Assembly (NCBI GenBank): GCA_029006195.1
Contig: JAQXGH010000048.1
Coordinates: forward strand, 121,098 to 185,097
DNA from: Bacillota bacterium
GTDB lineage: Bacteria; Bacillota; Clostridia; Peptostreptococcales; Anaerovoracaceae
DNA length: 64,000 nt
Reading direction: 5' to 3'
Shown: positions 8,239 through 15,770 of the stretch, in pieces
Layout of the letters: every line of letters starts with the position of its first letter
Position numbering within the stretch: the stretch's first letter is position 1
The notes under the pieces: model-generated
Databases searched by the model: none
What the model saw: the letters and a program-made list of their open reading frames with translations, nothing else
What the model was told of the DNA's origin: nothing
Made by a program: the position numbers and the translations under genes

Positions 8239-9992
8239 CTCTGACGCTAGCAGTACTTTTGACGCTGACTCCAGTGGTCAGTTCTATTGCTTATGCGCAG
8301 GACGTAGACGCGCTTATAGATTTTGCAAATGAATCTATAGAAGATGCGAACGATATCTGTGATATGGATATCCCTGATTTTACTTTTGACACTGACATTT
8401 GCTGCACTCTTAAACTGGTGGCAAATGATAAAGTGGTAATCGAAAGTAGCGAGTTTACTTTAGGGATAGCCAGCAGCGTTTCGGATCTTTATGATGAAGC
8501 ACTGACTGATAGCGAGTATCAGGACAGTGCTGATTTTGATATAACAAATGCTATGATCAGGGTCAATGGCGAGGAAATCGTAATTGATCCTGATTGTTAT
8601 ATTTTAGATGACGGCGATAGCGTTGAAATGACTATTTCTGACGAAGATACATGTGATGTAGATGAAGAAGTGATCCCAGAGGTTATTCTTGAAGATATCC
8701 CGGAATTAGTGATGGCTTCACAGGAGGATATAGAGAGTGCTCTGGATTCGGCTTCTGCGACGATTACTTCAATTGGCGAAAAATCAAAATGGGAATCGGG
8801 GAATGAATTCGGTCTTCTTAGCCTGGCTAGAGATGGCAAGATCAAAGAAAGCTATGTTAACGAGTATTATTCTTCTATTTCCAAGAAGCTTTCGGCAAAC
8901 AAGTCGCCGGTAATAAAAGAAAATATTTCAACAGAAAATTCCAAGGCGGTAATTGCTCTGACTGCGATGGGTGTTGATCCTACATCTGTAAATGGATATA
9001 ACCTGCTTGAGCCGCTTTCGGATATGACTTATATAATTAAGCAGGGAATCAACGGGACGGTCTGGGCGCTTCTCGCCTTTGATTCTCATAGCTATGAGAT
9101 ACCAGCCTGTCAGAATACTGCAAATCAGGCAACAAGGGAAAATATCATCAAGGTTATTAGTGACGCTCAGCACGCTGATGGGGGATGGGCATATGGCGGA
9201 TTATCTTCTGATGTTGATATGACAGCCATGGCGCTTCAGGCCCTGGCTCCATACTATGGTAGAGATGGTTTTGAAGATGCGACGGCAGCGGTGGATAAGG
9301 CTATAAACTGGCTGTCTTTCGCACAGGATGAGAATGGCGCTTTCAGCACTGGCGGGCTCGTTACTTCTGAGTCTATAAGTCAGGTTATCATTGCACTTAC
9401 CACCCTCGGCATAGACGTTGATAGCGACGCCAGATTCGTTAAAAATGGTAAGAGCGCTATGGATGCTCTTATGACATTCAAAGTAAAAGGCGGGTTCAAG
9501 CACATTAGTTCAGAAACCGGAAAAAACAATTTGGGAACAACACAGGGCTATACTGCGCTTGTGGCATATCAGCGCGCTAAGAATGGTGAGTCTGGAATAT
9601 ATGATATGAACGATGTGACTGAACTCAAAAAGCTTGATAACGGTTCACAGGAAAATGCCGGAAAACCCGAAGACTCTAATTCGGGTAATGGCGAAGGCGA
9701 CAAAAATAAAGACGAAAAAGAAGATTCTGATGGCGATAAGGCCTCAGGAAAGACAAAGTCACTGGGAGCACTGACTCTAGGGGACGACAGCAAAAACCTT
9801 AATAAGAAAATAACTTCCCAGATGAGAAAGAATAATATCTATTCTGGCGAAGATAATATAGCTGGATCTGATGAAGACGAGAAATCCCTGGCGGGTCAGA
9901 TCCCTGACATAACAATGTGGATTGTAATAGGTCTTGCAGCGCTGGCAGCACTTATCGCCATGGTGGCAGCAAGACTTAGACATAAGGAATAA
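8211..9992 (+). CDS. Surface-anchored alpha/alpha-barrel protein of the terpenoid-cyclase/intrinsic-factor fold
   Basis: 593 residues. A signal peptide ends near residue 29 (SSIAYA). A small beta-rich, DUF4430-like region covers roughly 60-145. A helical repeat region from about 185 to 470 has prenyltransferase/squalene-cyclase-type repeats (GGWAYGG at 324-330). An acidic low-complexity linker of about 480-520 and a final membrane helix with basic tail (about 565-593) anchor it. The cyclase acid motif DxDD is changed to DVDM at 334-337, so an enzyme role is unlikely. The alpha domain of animal intrinsic factor and transcobalamin has this same fold. The start ATG 8211 has GGAG at 8197-8200. 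GTG 8223 is an alternative. Confidence 0.83.
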   Translation: MVIHVLRKIALTLAVLLTLTPVVSSIAYAQDVDALIDFANESIEDANDICDMDIPDFTFDTDICCTLKLVANDKVVIESSEFTLGIASSVSDLYDEALTDSEYQDSADFDITNAMIRVNGEEIVIDPDCYILDDGDSVEMTISDEDTCDVDEEVIPEVILEDIPELVMASQEDIESALDSASATITSIGEKSKWESGNEFGLLSLARDGKIKESYVNEYYSSISKKLSANKSPVIKENISTENSKAVIALTAMGVDPTSVNGYNLLEPLSDMTYIIKQGINGTVWALLAFDSHSYEIPACQNTANQATRENIIKVISDAQHADGGWAYGGLSSDVDMTAMALQALAPYYGRDGFEDATAAVDKAINWLSFAQDENGAFSTGGLVTSESISQVIIALTTLGIDVDSDARFVKNGKSAMDALMTFKVKGGFKHISSETGKNNLGTTQGYTALVAYQRAKNGESGIYDMNDVTELKKLDNGSQENAGKPEDSNSGNGEGDKNKDEKEDSDGDKASGKTKSLGALTLGDDSKNLNKKITSQMRKNNIYSGEDNIAGSDEDEKSLAGQIPDITMWIVIGLAALAALIAMVAARLRHKE

Positions 9993-10007
9993 GGCAGGGT
10001 GACGGCT

Positions 10008-10898
10008 ATGAATATAGATTCATTTTCAAAATATAATCCTGCGGTTATCATATATTTTTACGTTTTGGCAATAGGGCTTGGTGTGTTTTTCATTCACCCG
10101 GCTTTTGTGGTGTGCTCGATATTATTTTCTGGCGCATATTACGTAAGGCTAAAAGGAAAAGAGGCATTTAAGCTCATAATTGGGCTTGTGCCTGTTTTTG
10201 TTTTAATATCGGCTATTAATCCGCTCTTCAGCAGGTACGGTACAACAGTGCTGTTTACCTTCGGAAGCGGAAGAGAATATACACTGGAAGCACTTTGCTA
10301 TGGTATAGCGGCAGGCGGGATTTTCGTTTCAGCCATGCTATGGTTTGCGTCCTATAATCTGGTAATAACAAGCGACAAATTTATGTACGCCTTAAGGAAA
10401 CTAGCGCCTGCAGCAAGTCTGCTCATCACAATGATTTTCAGGCTTATCCCCTCATTTGGTGCAAAGGCTTCACAGATGTCCCTGGCAAGATCCAGTTTAA
10501 TGGGGCGGGAAGAAAAAGGCCTTAAGGATAAAGTCCTATCCGGTACAGCTGTCCTGAATGCGCTTATGGGCTGGGCCCTTGAAGGCGGAATAAAAACATC
10601 TGACAGCATGAAAGCGAGAGGGTATGGCTGCGGGAAGCGTACAGCTTTTGCGAAATATAGATTCGACAGCAGGGATAGAGCCTTGCTCATAGTATTGCTG
10701 TGTCTTATGATAACAACCATCTTTACAGGAATATTGGGAACGGCAAACACTACATACGAACCGGTAATGCATTTTGAAGGGTTTTATGATCCTTATACTA
10801 TAATAGGAATTTTAAGCTACATCCTGCTTTTGGCGACACCAACTGCGATTAACATCACGGAGGAAATAAAATGGCACATTTTGAGATCAAAAATTTAA
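10008..10898 (+). CDS. ecfT: ECF transporter T component (first copy)
   Basis: About 296 residues with five or six membrane segments and a cytoplasmic coupling region. The paired Ala-Arg-Gly-type motifs that contact the ATPases appear as LARSSLMGRE and MKARGYG. EcfT joins the substrate-binding S component to the ATPases. I prefer ATG 10008 (AGGG at 9996-9999, eight-base spacing) over GTG 9999. The gene follows the barrel protein by 15 bases, and its last 28 bases overlap the ATPase gene, indicating translational coupling. The first motif reads ARS instead of ARG. Confidence 0.92.
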   Translation: MNIDSFSKYNPAVIIYFYVLAIGLGVFFIHPAFVVCSILFSGAYYVRLKGKEAFKLIIGLVPVFVLISAINPLFSRYGTTVLFTFGSGREYTLEALCYGIAAGGIFVSAMLWFASYNLVITSDKFMYALRKLAPAASLLITMIFRLIPSFGAKASQMSLARSSLMGREEKGLKDKVLSGTAVLNALMGWALEGGIKTSDSMKARGYGCGKRTAFAKYRFDSRDRALLIVLLCLMITTIFTGILGTANTTYEPVMHFEGFYDPYTIIGILSYILLLATPTAINITEEIKWHILRSKI

Positions 10899-12526
10899 GT
10901 TTCTCATACCCTGCATCTGGCGGGGCACTGGCGCTTGATAACATAAATCTTGAAATAAAGCATGGTGAATACATAACTATATGCGGCAGGAGTGGCAGCG
11001 GCAAGACAACGCTTCTAAAACATCTCAAAAGCATTCTGGCGCCCCATGGTGAAAGAAAAGGTCTGATCCTTTTTAACGGCAAGCCTTTAGATGATGCGGA
11101 CCAGCGCCAGCAGGCATCACAGATCGGATATGTGATGCAGGATCCGGACAGCCAGATAGTAACAGATAAGGTTTGGCATGAACTGGCTTTTGGCCTTGAG
11201 AGCCTGGGAACTGAGCAAAAGGTAATGAGACTCAGAGTAGCTGAGATGGCTAGTTATTTTGGCATTCAAAGCTGGTTTCATAAAGATGTGTCAAAACTTA
11301 GCGGCGGACAGAAACAGCTTCTCAACCTGGCGTCAATAATGGCCATGCAGCCAAGCGTCATAATACTGGATGAGCCGACATCACAGCTTGATCCCATAGC
11401 GGCAGCTGATTTTCTTAATACAGTCAAAAAGATAAATGCAGAAATGGGGACAACAATTATAATCACAGAACATAGACTGGAAGATATCTTCCACGGATCT
11501 GATCGTGTGATCGTAATGGAAGATGGTAAAATAATTGCCGATGAGCCGCCAAAGAAACTGGGGGCTAAGCTTAAAGCTGAAGGTAGTAACATGTTTACAG
11601 CAATGCCAACTCCTGTTCAGATATTCTATGGCGTAAATGAAGAAAGTTGTCTGGGTCAGGATTACCAAAACTGTCCGCTTACAGCTAGAGAAGGCAGATC
11701 GTGGATAAGCGATTTGTTCCCTGAAGCTGCAGATCCATCAAATGATGCTAAGCTGGAGTATAGAAGCATAGAGGACGATTTATATGAAGAGCCTGAAGAT
11801 GCAGTTATAGAGGTTAAGGAAATTTGGATGAGATATGACAAAAAGTCGGAGGACATCCTTAGAGGCATAAACCTTAAGGTAGGTGCAGGTGATTTCCACG
11901 CAATCGTTGGTGGTAATGGAACTGGCAAGTCCACGCTGCTCAGGTGTATCTGCGGTATCAATAGACCTTACAGAGGTAAGATAAAAACATCTGCAAAGGC
12001 TTCAATGCTTCCGCAGGATCCACAGAATCTTTTTGTTAAGAAGACTGTCCTTGAGGAACTGCAGGAGATGACTGGGGACGAAACGGCTATTAACGATGTG
12101 ATTGAAATTTGCCAGCTTAAGAAGGTATTAGGTACACACCCTTACGATCTTTCGGGAGGCGAGCAGCAGAGAGCGGCGCTGGCCAAAGTTCTTCTGACAG
12201 ATCCTGAGATCCTTCTGCTGGATGAGCCAACAAAGGGGCTTGATAATTTCTTCAAGATTCAGTTCGCAGAAATCTTAAATAACCTTCGATCACGCGGCGT
12301 TACTATAGTGATGGTATCACATGATGTGGAATTCTGCGCCAGATATGCCAGCACAGTAAGCATGCTCTTTGACGGAGAAATCATAACAACAAATACAGCT
12401 AACGGATTTTTCGCTGGAAACAGCTTCTATACAACTGCAGCCAACAAGATGAGCAGACACCTGTTCACAAATGCGGTAAATGCAGAAGATGTTGTGGAAC
12501 TTTGTATCAATAATTTAAAGAGGTAA
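10871..12526 (+). CDS. ecfA: ECF transporter duplicated ATPase (EcfA-EcfA' fusion)
   Basis: 551 residues holding two ABC ATPase domains in one chain. Domain 1 has Walker A GRSGSGKT (39-46), Q-loop QDPDSQ, signature LSGGQ (143-147) and Walker B ILDEPTSQLD. Domain 2 has Walker A GGNGTGKS (347-354), signature LSGGE (427-431) and LLLDEPTKGLD. Both sites look complete, unlike ABC pairs with one degenerate site. The fused form replaces the separate EcfA/EcfA' genes that Firmicutes usually keep beside ribosomal protein genes. This suggests a dedicated (group I) ECF transporter and not the shared one. It lies between the two T genes and next to the S gene. Confidence 0.95.
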   Translation: MAHFEIKNLSFSYPASGGALALDNINLEIKHGEYITICGRSGSGKTTLLKHLKSILAPHGERKGLILFNGKPLDDADQRQQASQIGYVMQDPDSQIVTDKVWHELAFGLESLGTEQKVMRLRVAEMASYFGIQSWFHKDVSKLSGGQKQLLNLASIMAMQPSVIILDEPTSQLDPIAAADFLNTVKKINAEMGTTIIITEHRLEDIFHGSDRVIVMEDGKIIADEPPKKLGAKLKAEGSNMFTAMPTPVQIFYGVNEESCLGQDYQNCPLTAREGRSWISDLFPEAADPSNDAKLEYRSIEDDLYEEPEDAVIEVKEIWMRYDKKSEDILRGINLKVGAGDFHAIVGGNGTGKSTLLRCICGINRPYRGKIKTSAKASMLPQDPQNLFVKKTVLEELQEMTGDETAINDVIEICQLKKVLGTHPYDLSGGEQQRAALAKVLLTDPEILLLDEPTKGLDNFFKIQFAEILNNLRSRGVTIVMVSHDVEFCARYASTVSMLFDGEIITTNTANGFFAGNSFYTTAANKMSRHLFTNAVNAEDVVELCINNLKR

Positions 12527-12533
12527 TGATTTT

Positions 12534-13136
12534 ATGCACTACTACTTAATAAGTGTGGGGATAATAATCCTGTCCATAATAATCGTATTTGCAGGATTCG
12601 AAAAAAGAAAACCTGATGCACGTCAGCTGGTTACACTAGCTGTAATGTGCGCTTTGGCAATAGTCTCAAGAATAGCATTTGTGCTGGTTCCTAGTTTCAA
12701 ACCAATGATGGGGATAATAATTATTATTGGAATGTTCTTTGGGCCGCAGTCAGGATTTATGGCTGGCGCTGTCAGCGGGTTTGTCAGTAACTTCGTCTTC
12801 GGTCAAGGACCTTGGACACCTTTTCAGATGTTCGCTTACGGAGTTGGCGGAGCCATCGCAGGACTTCTGGCAAAGGCTGGAGTAATAAGCAAAGAAAAGC
12901 GCCTTGTAACATCGATAATTGGGGGACTTCTGATAGTAGTGATCGTAGGTCCGCTTCTGGATACGAGTACCCTGTTTATGGTCACAACAGGAGGAAAGGC
13001 TTCAGCAGGAGCCGTTTATCTGGCAGGGCTGCCATTTAATCTGGTGCATGGGCTCTGCACAACATTAACGCTGTTTGTTCTCATGAGACCTATTATCGAA
13101 AAGCTGGAAAGAATAAAGACAAAGTATGGATTTTAA
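12534..13136 (+). CDS. ECF transporter S component, probably corrinoid-specific (CbrT-like)
   Basis: 200 residues with about six membrane helices. The helix-1 AxxxA motif used to dock on EcfT is at A36 and A40 (LAVMCALA). Conserved stretches include PSFKPMMGI and SNFVFGQGPWTPFQMFAYG, which I associate with the group of S components that includes the cobalamin binder CbrT. S components bind vitamins or metals at the outer face. Specificity for cobalamin or another corrinoid is inferred from the riboswitch heading the operon. Cobalt or a corrinoid fragment remains possible. The gene overlaps the second T gene by 11 bases. Confidence 0.85.
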   Translation: MHYYLISVGIIILSIIIVFAGFEKRKPDARQLVTLAVMCALAIVSRIAFVLVPSFKPMMGIIIIIGMFFGPQSGFMAGAVSGFVSNFVFGQGPWTPFQMFAYGVGGAIAGLLAKAGVISKEKRLVTSIIGGLLIVVIVGPLLDTSTLFMVTTGGKASAGAVYLAGLPFNLVHGLCTTLTLFVLMRPIIEKLERIKTKYGF

Positions 13137-13974
13137 AAATTATCATCCGTTTATAAATTTAATATATTTTATATGCGCCATTTGGTTCACCCTTTGGTTT
13201 AATGAGCCGGTCCTGGTTGCTATCTCGGCCTTTTGTGCTTTCTGGTATTCGGTTCGTGCGGTAGGAATCAAAGCCTTACGCTTTAATTTATGCCTTATGC
13301 CATTTGTTGTGATCGGCACCCTGGGATTTATATGGTTTAACCATTTCGGCGTTACAGTGCTCGGGCACAATTCATCGGGAAACTCTATTACTCTGGAGGC
13401 TTTAGCACTGGGATTTGTTTACTGCATTATCATCTATGCCCTGGTAATGTGGATAGAATGCATATTTGCCGTAATTACTTCAGATAAACTGGTTTATCTG
13501 TTTGGACGAATTTCGCCTAAGCTTTCACTCTACTTTTCCATAACACTTAGGATTTTCCCGGAAATACTTGGTCAGTGGAGAAAAATCGGGCTGGCAAGAC
13601 GCGGACTAACGAAGAGTGCATGGCCACTTGATCTGCTAAAAAGGCTATCCGCATGCATAACATGGAGCATTGACAGGATAATGAGCAGTACAGTATCCAT
13701 GAAGAGCAGGGGTTATACACTTAAAGGGAGGACGGCTTATAGCCTTTACAGATTCGATAACAGGGATAGGATTCTTGTTGTTTTTGTCTTCTTTTGCCTG
13801 ACAATAATATTTGCAGGCGCAGCACTGGGCACTAACTGGATACTATATGATCCTGAAATTGTAATGGGGAAACTGACGCCGGTTTCCATAGCAGTATACG
13901 TGTCATATTTTATTTTTTTAACAATGCCGATATGGCTTGAACGCGCTATATATGAAGGGAACAGAAACCGCTAG
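13126..13974 (+). CDS. ecfT: ECF transporter T component (second, divergent copy)
   Basis: 282 residues with EcfT-type layout: several N-terminal membrane helices, a cytoplasmic coupling region with LARRGLT and MKSRGYT in the positions of the two Ala-Arg-Gly motifs, and a final membrane pair. It shares the SLYRFDNRDR region with the first T protein (KYRFDSRDR), so the two are paralogues, but most of the sequence has diverged. It is the last gene of the riboswitch operon. Having two T subunits with one fused ATPase suggests a heteromeric membrane scaffold or a T subunit used by another S component. Confidence 0.88.
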   Translation: MDFKNYHPFINLIYFICAIWFTLWFNEPVLVAISAFCAFWYSVRAVGIKALRFNLCLMPFVVIGTLGFIWFNHFGVTVLGHNSSGNSITLEALALGFVYCIIIYALVMWIECIFAVITSDKLVYLFGRISPKLSLYFSITLRIFPEILGQWRKIGLARRGLTKSAWPLDLLKRLSACITWSIDRIMSSTVSMKSRGYTLKGRTAYSLYRFDNRDRILVVFVFFCLTIIFAGAALGTNWILYDPEIVMGKLTPVSIAVYVSYFIFLTMPIWLERAIYEGNRNR

Positions 13975-14015
13975 AAATGCGGGGCTGGGCCCTTCTTTAT
14001 TTGGTAATTATTCAA

Positions 14016-14043
14016 TTGACAAGCTGGAAAATATTGGTAATAT
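14016..14043 (+). promoter_or_regulatory. Sigma-A-type promoter for the wall-protein gene
   Basis: TTGACA (14016-14021) and TAATAT (14038-14043) are spaced 16 bases apart. They lie between the cobalamin operon and the surface-protein gene, so that gene is probably not under riboswitch control. Confidence 0.75.
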
Positions 14044-14103
14044 AGTTAAATTAAGGGAGGGGTCTGGCAGACAAAAATATTAAGAAAAGGGAGATGATTA
14101 GAG

Positions 14104-15696
14104 ATGAAAAAGACAGCTTTATTGCTTATTTTTGCCATGCTCTTATTTATGCCTCTATGTGCTTCAGGGTGGCAGGTACATGCGGCAGAAGATGATGGCG
14201 ATGAGATGAAAGAAGTCGGTCAAGTGGAAGTGGAAGGTTCGGATGAGGATTCTGAAGAACTTATCGAAGACATCGAAGACACAGGAGGTGTCATTGTTTA
14301 TTCAGGGGAACAGACTAAGGCGGTCAAACTTACCTATGGCACTAAAATCAAGTATGAAAACTATACGACTGTTAAGTTCAAGGTGGAATGCAAGGGGGAG
14401 GAACATGTTGCCTACTGTATCCAACCGGGTATCAAGAGATCTGAAACGAAAGACAGGGAAGCTGTAGTCAAGGATATGAAGCTTTTGCAGAAAGGCCTCT
14501 ATTACTCATACGGTTATCCTGGATATGAGGAGAAGATGAAGGGAAGGATGGCGGAACTGGATCTTAAGAAGTGCTATGCAGGTGACAATGGGGCCTATGC
14601 CTTCGCTCATGTGCTCCTCAGTTACATTTACCAGCTCGAGGGAGGCAGGAGCACTCCGTTTAAGGGTGTATCAGCAGATACCCAGGAAATCGTTAAGGCG
14701 CTTGTCGAAGAAATCAAGGAATGGCCAGATCCATTTGCTGAAGCCAGCCTTTCGCTTAGCAAAGAACATGTTGGTTCAAAATGGGTTTCGTCTGAGAAAA
14801 GGCAGCAAACTGAATCGATTGAGCTTAAGGGTACGAATGGTAATTCCATAACAGTTGTAGTTCCAGATGGCGCTGAAATGATTGCTGGTGAAAGACATGC
14901 TTCTGCTGGTGAAAGCGTTACAGTCAAAACAGGCGAGTCTTTTTATTTCACAGGAGGGTCTGAACTTACCGGTAAATATGAATCGCCTGAGATGGAGGGG
15001 AGCATCGAAACTTTTTCTCCTTATGTCATAGAGTCTGGAACCCATCAGGATATACTGTTTGGTTGCGGTAAAACTGAGAAGGTTAAGTTTAGCATCGACT
15101 GGATTAAAGTGCCTGAAAATGTCTCCATTACGACATCGGCTGCTGAGTCAAAAACGGGAAATAAAGAAGTTGATTCTAAAGGTGAGATAATGATCGCTGA
15201 CAAGGTGTCATGTACAGGTCTTGAACCGGGACTTGAATATAGAGTGTCGGGCAGGCTGATGGACAAAAGTACTGGCGAAGAAACCGGTGTAACAGCAGAA
15301 AGCACATTCATTCCTGAAAGTGAAAGCGGAGAAGTCATTGTTGAGTTTAAGGCTAATGGTAATGCTTTGGCGGGCAAAAGCCTTGTAGCCTTTGAAAAAC
15401 TCTATTTTGAAGATAAGCTCCTGGCAACTCACGAGGATATTGAAAGTGCGGAGCAGAGTGTAACCATAAAGGAGCATATTGAGGAGACTCCTGATAAGGT
15501 CGGTACTGCTGAAAACGGCAAACCGGGAGGGAGCCCTGACTATAATCCGATAGAATCGGTGCCTGCTGCACCGCCTGATAATAATGTGTCTTCATCAGTG
15601 CCTAAGACTGGGGATGAACTCCCGATTGGGATAGTCATGGTGATGGCACTTTTTTCGGCACTTTTATGTGCTAAAACGGCGAAATGCAAACGCTAA
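14104..15696 (+). CDS. Wall-anchored surface protein with thioester-type and VaFE domains
   Basis: 530 residues. A signal peptide (about 1-28) and an acidic stretch (29-60) come first. A thioester/TQXA-like domain follows with cysteine 105 in AYCIQPG. A VaFE-type Ig-like domain spans about 345-460, containing LVAFEKLYFED, the motif linked to intramolecular isopeptide bonds. A Pro-rich linker leads to the sortase signal VPKTG (499-503), a hydrophobic helix and a basic tail. Such proteins are covalently attached to peptidoglycan and act as adhesins or pilin-like surface components. The signal has Val in place of the usual Leu. I could not place the glutamine partner of the thioester with confidence. 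It has its own promoter at 14016. Confidence 0.82.
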   Translation: MKKTALLLIFAMLLFMPLCASGWQVHAAEDDGDEMKEVGQVEVEGSDEDSEELIEDIEDTGGVIVYSGEQTKAVKLTYGTKIKYENYTTVKFKVECKGEEHVAYCIQPGIKRSETKDREAVVKDMKLLQKGLYYSYGYPGYEEKMKGRMAELDLKKCYAGDNGAYAFAHVLLSYIYQLEGGRSTPFKGVSADTQEIVKALVEEIKEWPDPFAEASLSLSKEHVGSKWVSSEKRQQTESIELKGTNGNSITVVVPDGAEMIAGERHASAGESVTVKTGESFYFTGGSELTGKYESPEMEGSIETFSPYVIESGTHQDILFGCGKTEKVKFSIDWIKVPENVSITTSAAESKTGNKEVDSKGEIMIADKVSCTGLEPGLEYRVSGRLMDKSTGEETGVTAESTFIPESESGEVIVEFKANGNALAGKSLVAFEKLYFEDKLLATHEDIESAEQSVTIKEHIEETPDKVGTAENGKPGGSPDYNPIESVPAAPPDNNVSSSVPKTGDELPIGIVMVMALFSALLCAKTAKCKR

Positions 15697-15701
15697 AAGT
15701 G

Positions 15702-15730
15702 TTGCTATGAGATACCTCCAATGATATAAT
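15702..15730 (+). promoter_or_regulatory. Sigma-A-type promoter for the EF-G-like gene
   Basis: TTGCTA (15702-15707), a 17-base spacer and a perfect TATAAT (15725-15730) stand 41 bases before the start codon, with AGGAGG in the leader. Confidence 0.85.
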
Positions 15731-15770
15731 GAGTCATATGTTAATTAAAAATAATAGGAGGTCTCAATAG

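Noticed and set aside
8211..9992. Squalene/terpene cyclase or prenyltransferase enzyme
   Set aside because: The protein is exported and anchored, the DxDD acid is missing, and the operon is controlled by cobalamin.
13975..14000. Terminator at the end of the cobalamin operon
   Set aside because: The GGGC/GCCC pairing is too short and the T run is broken, so it is not supported.
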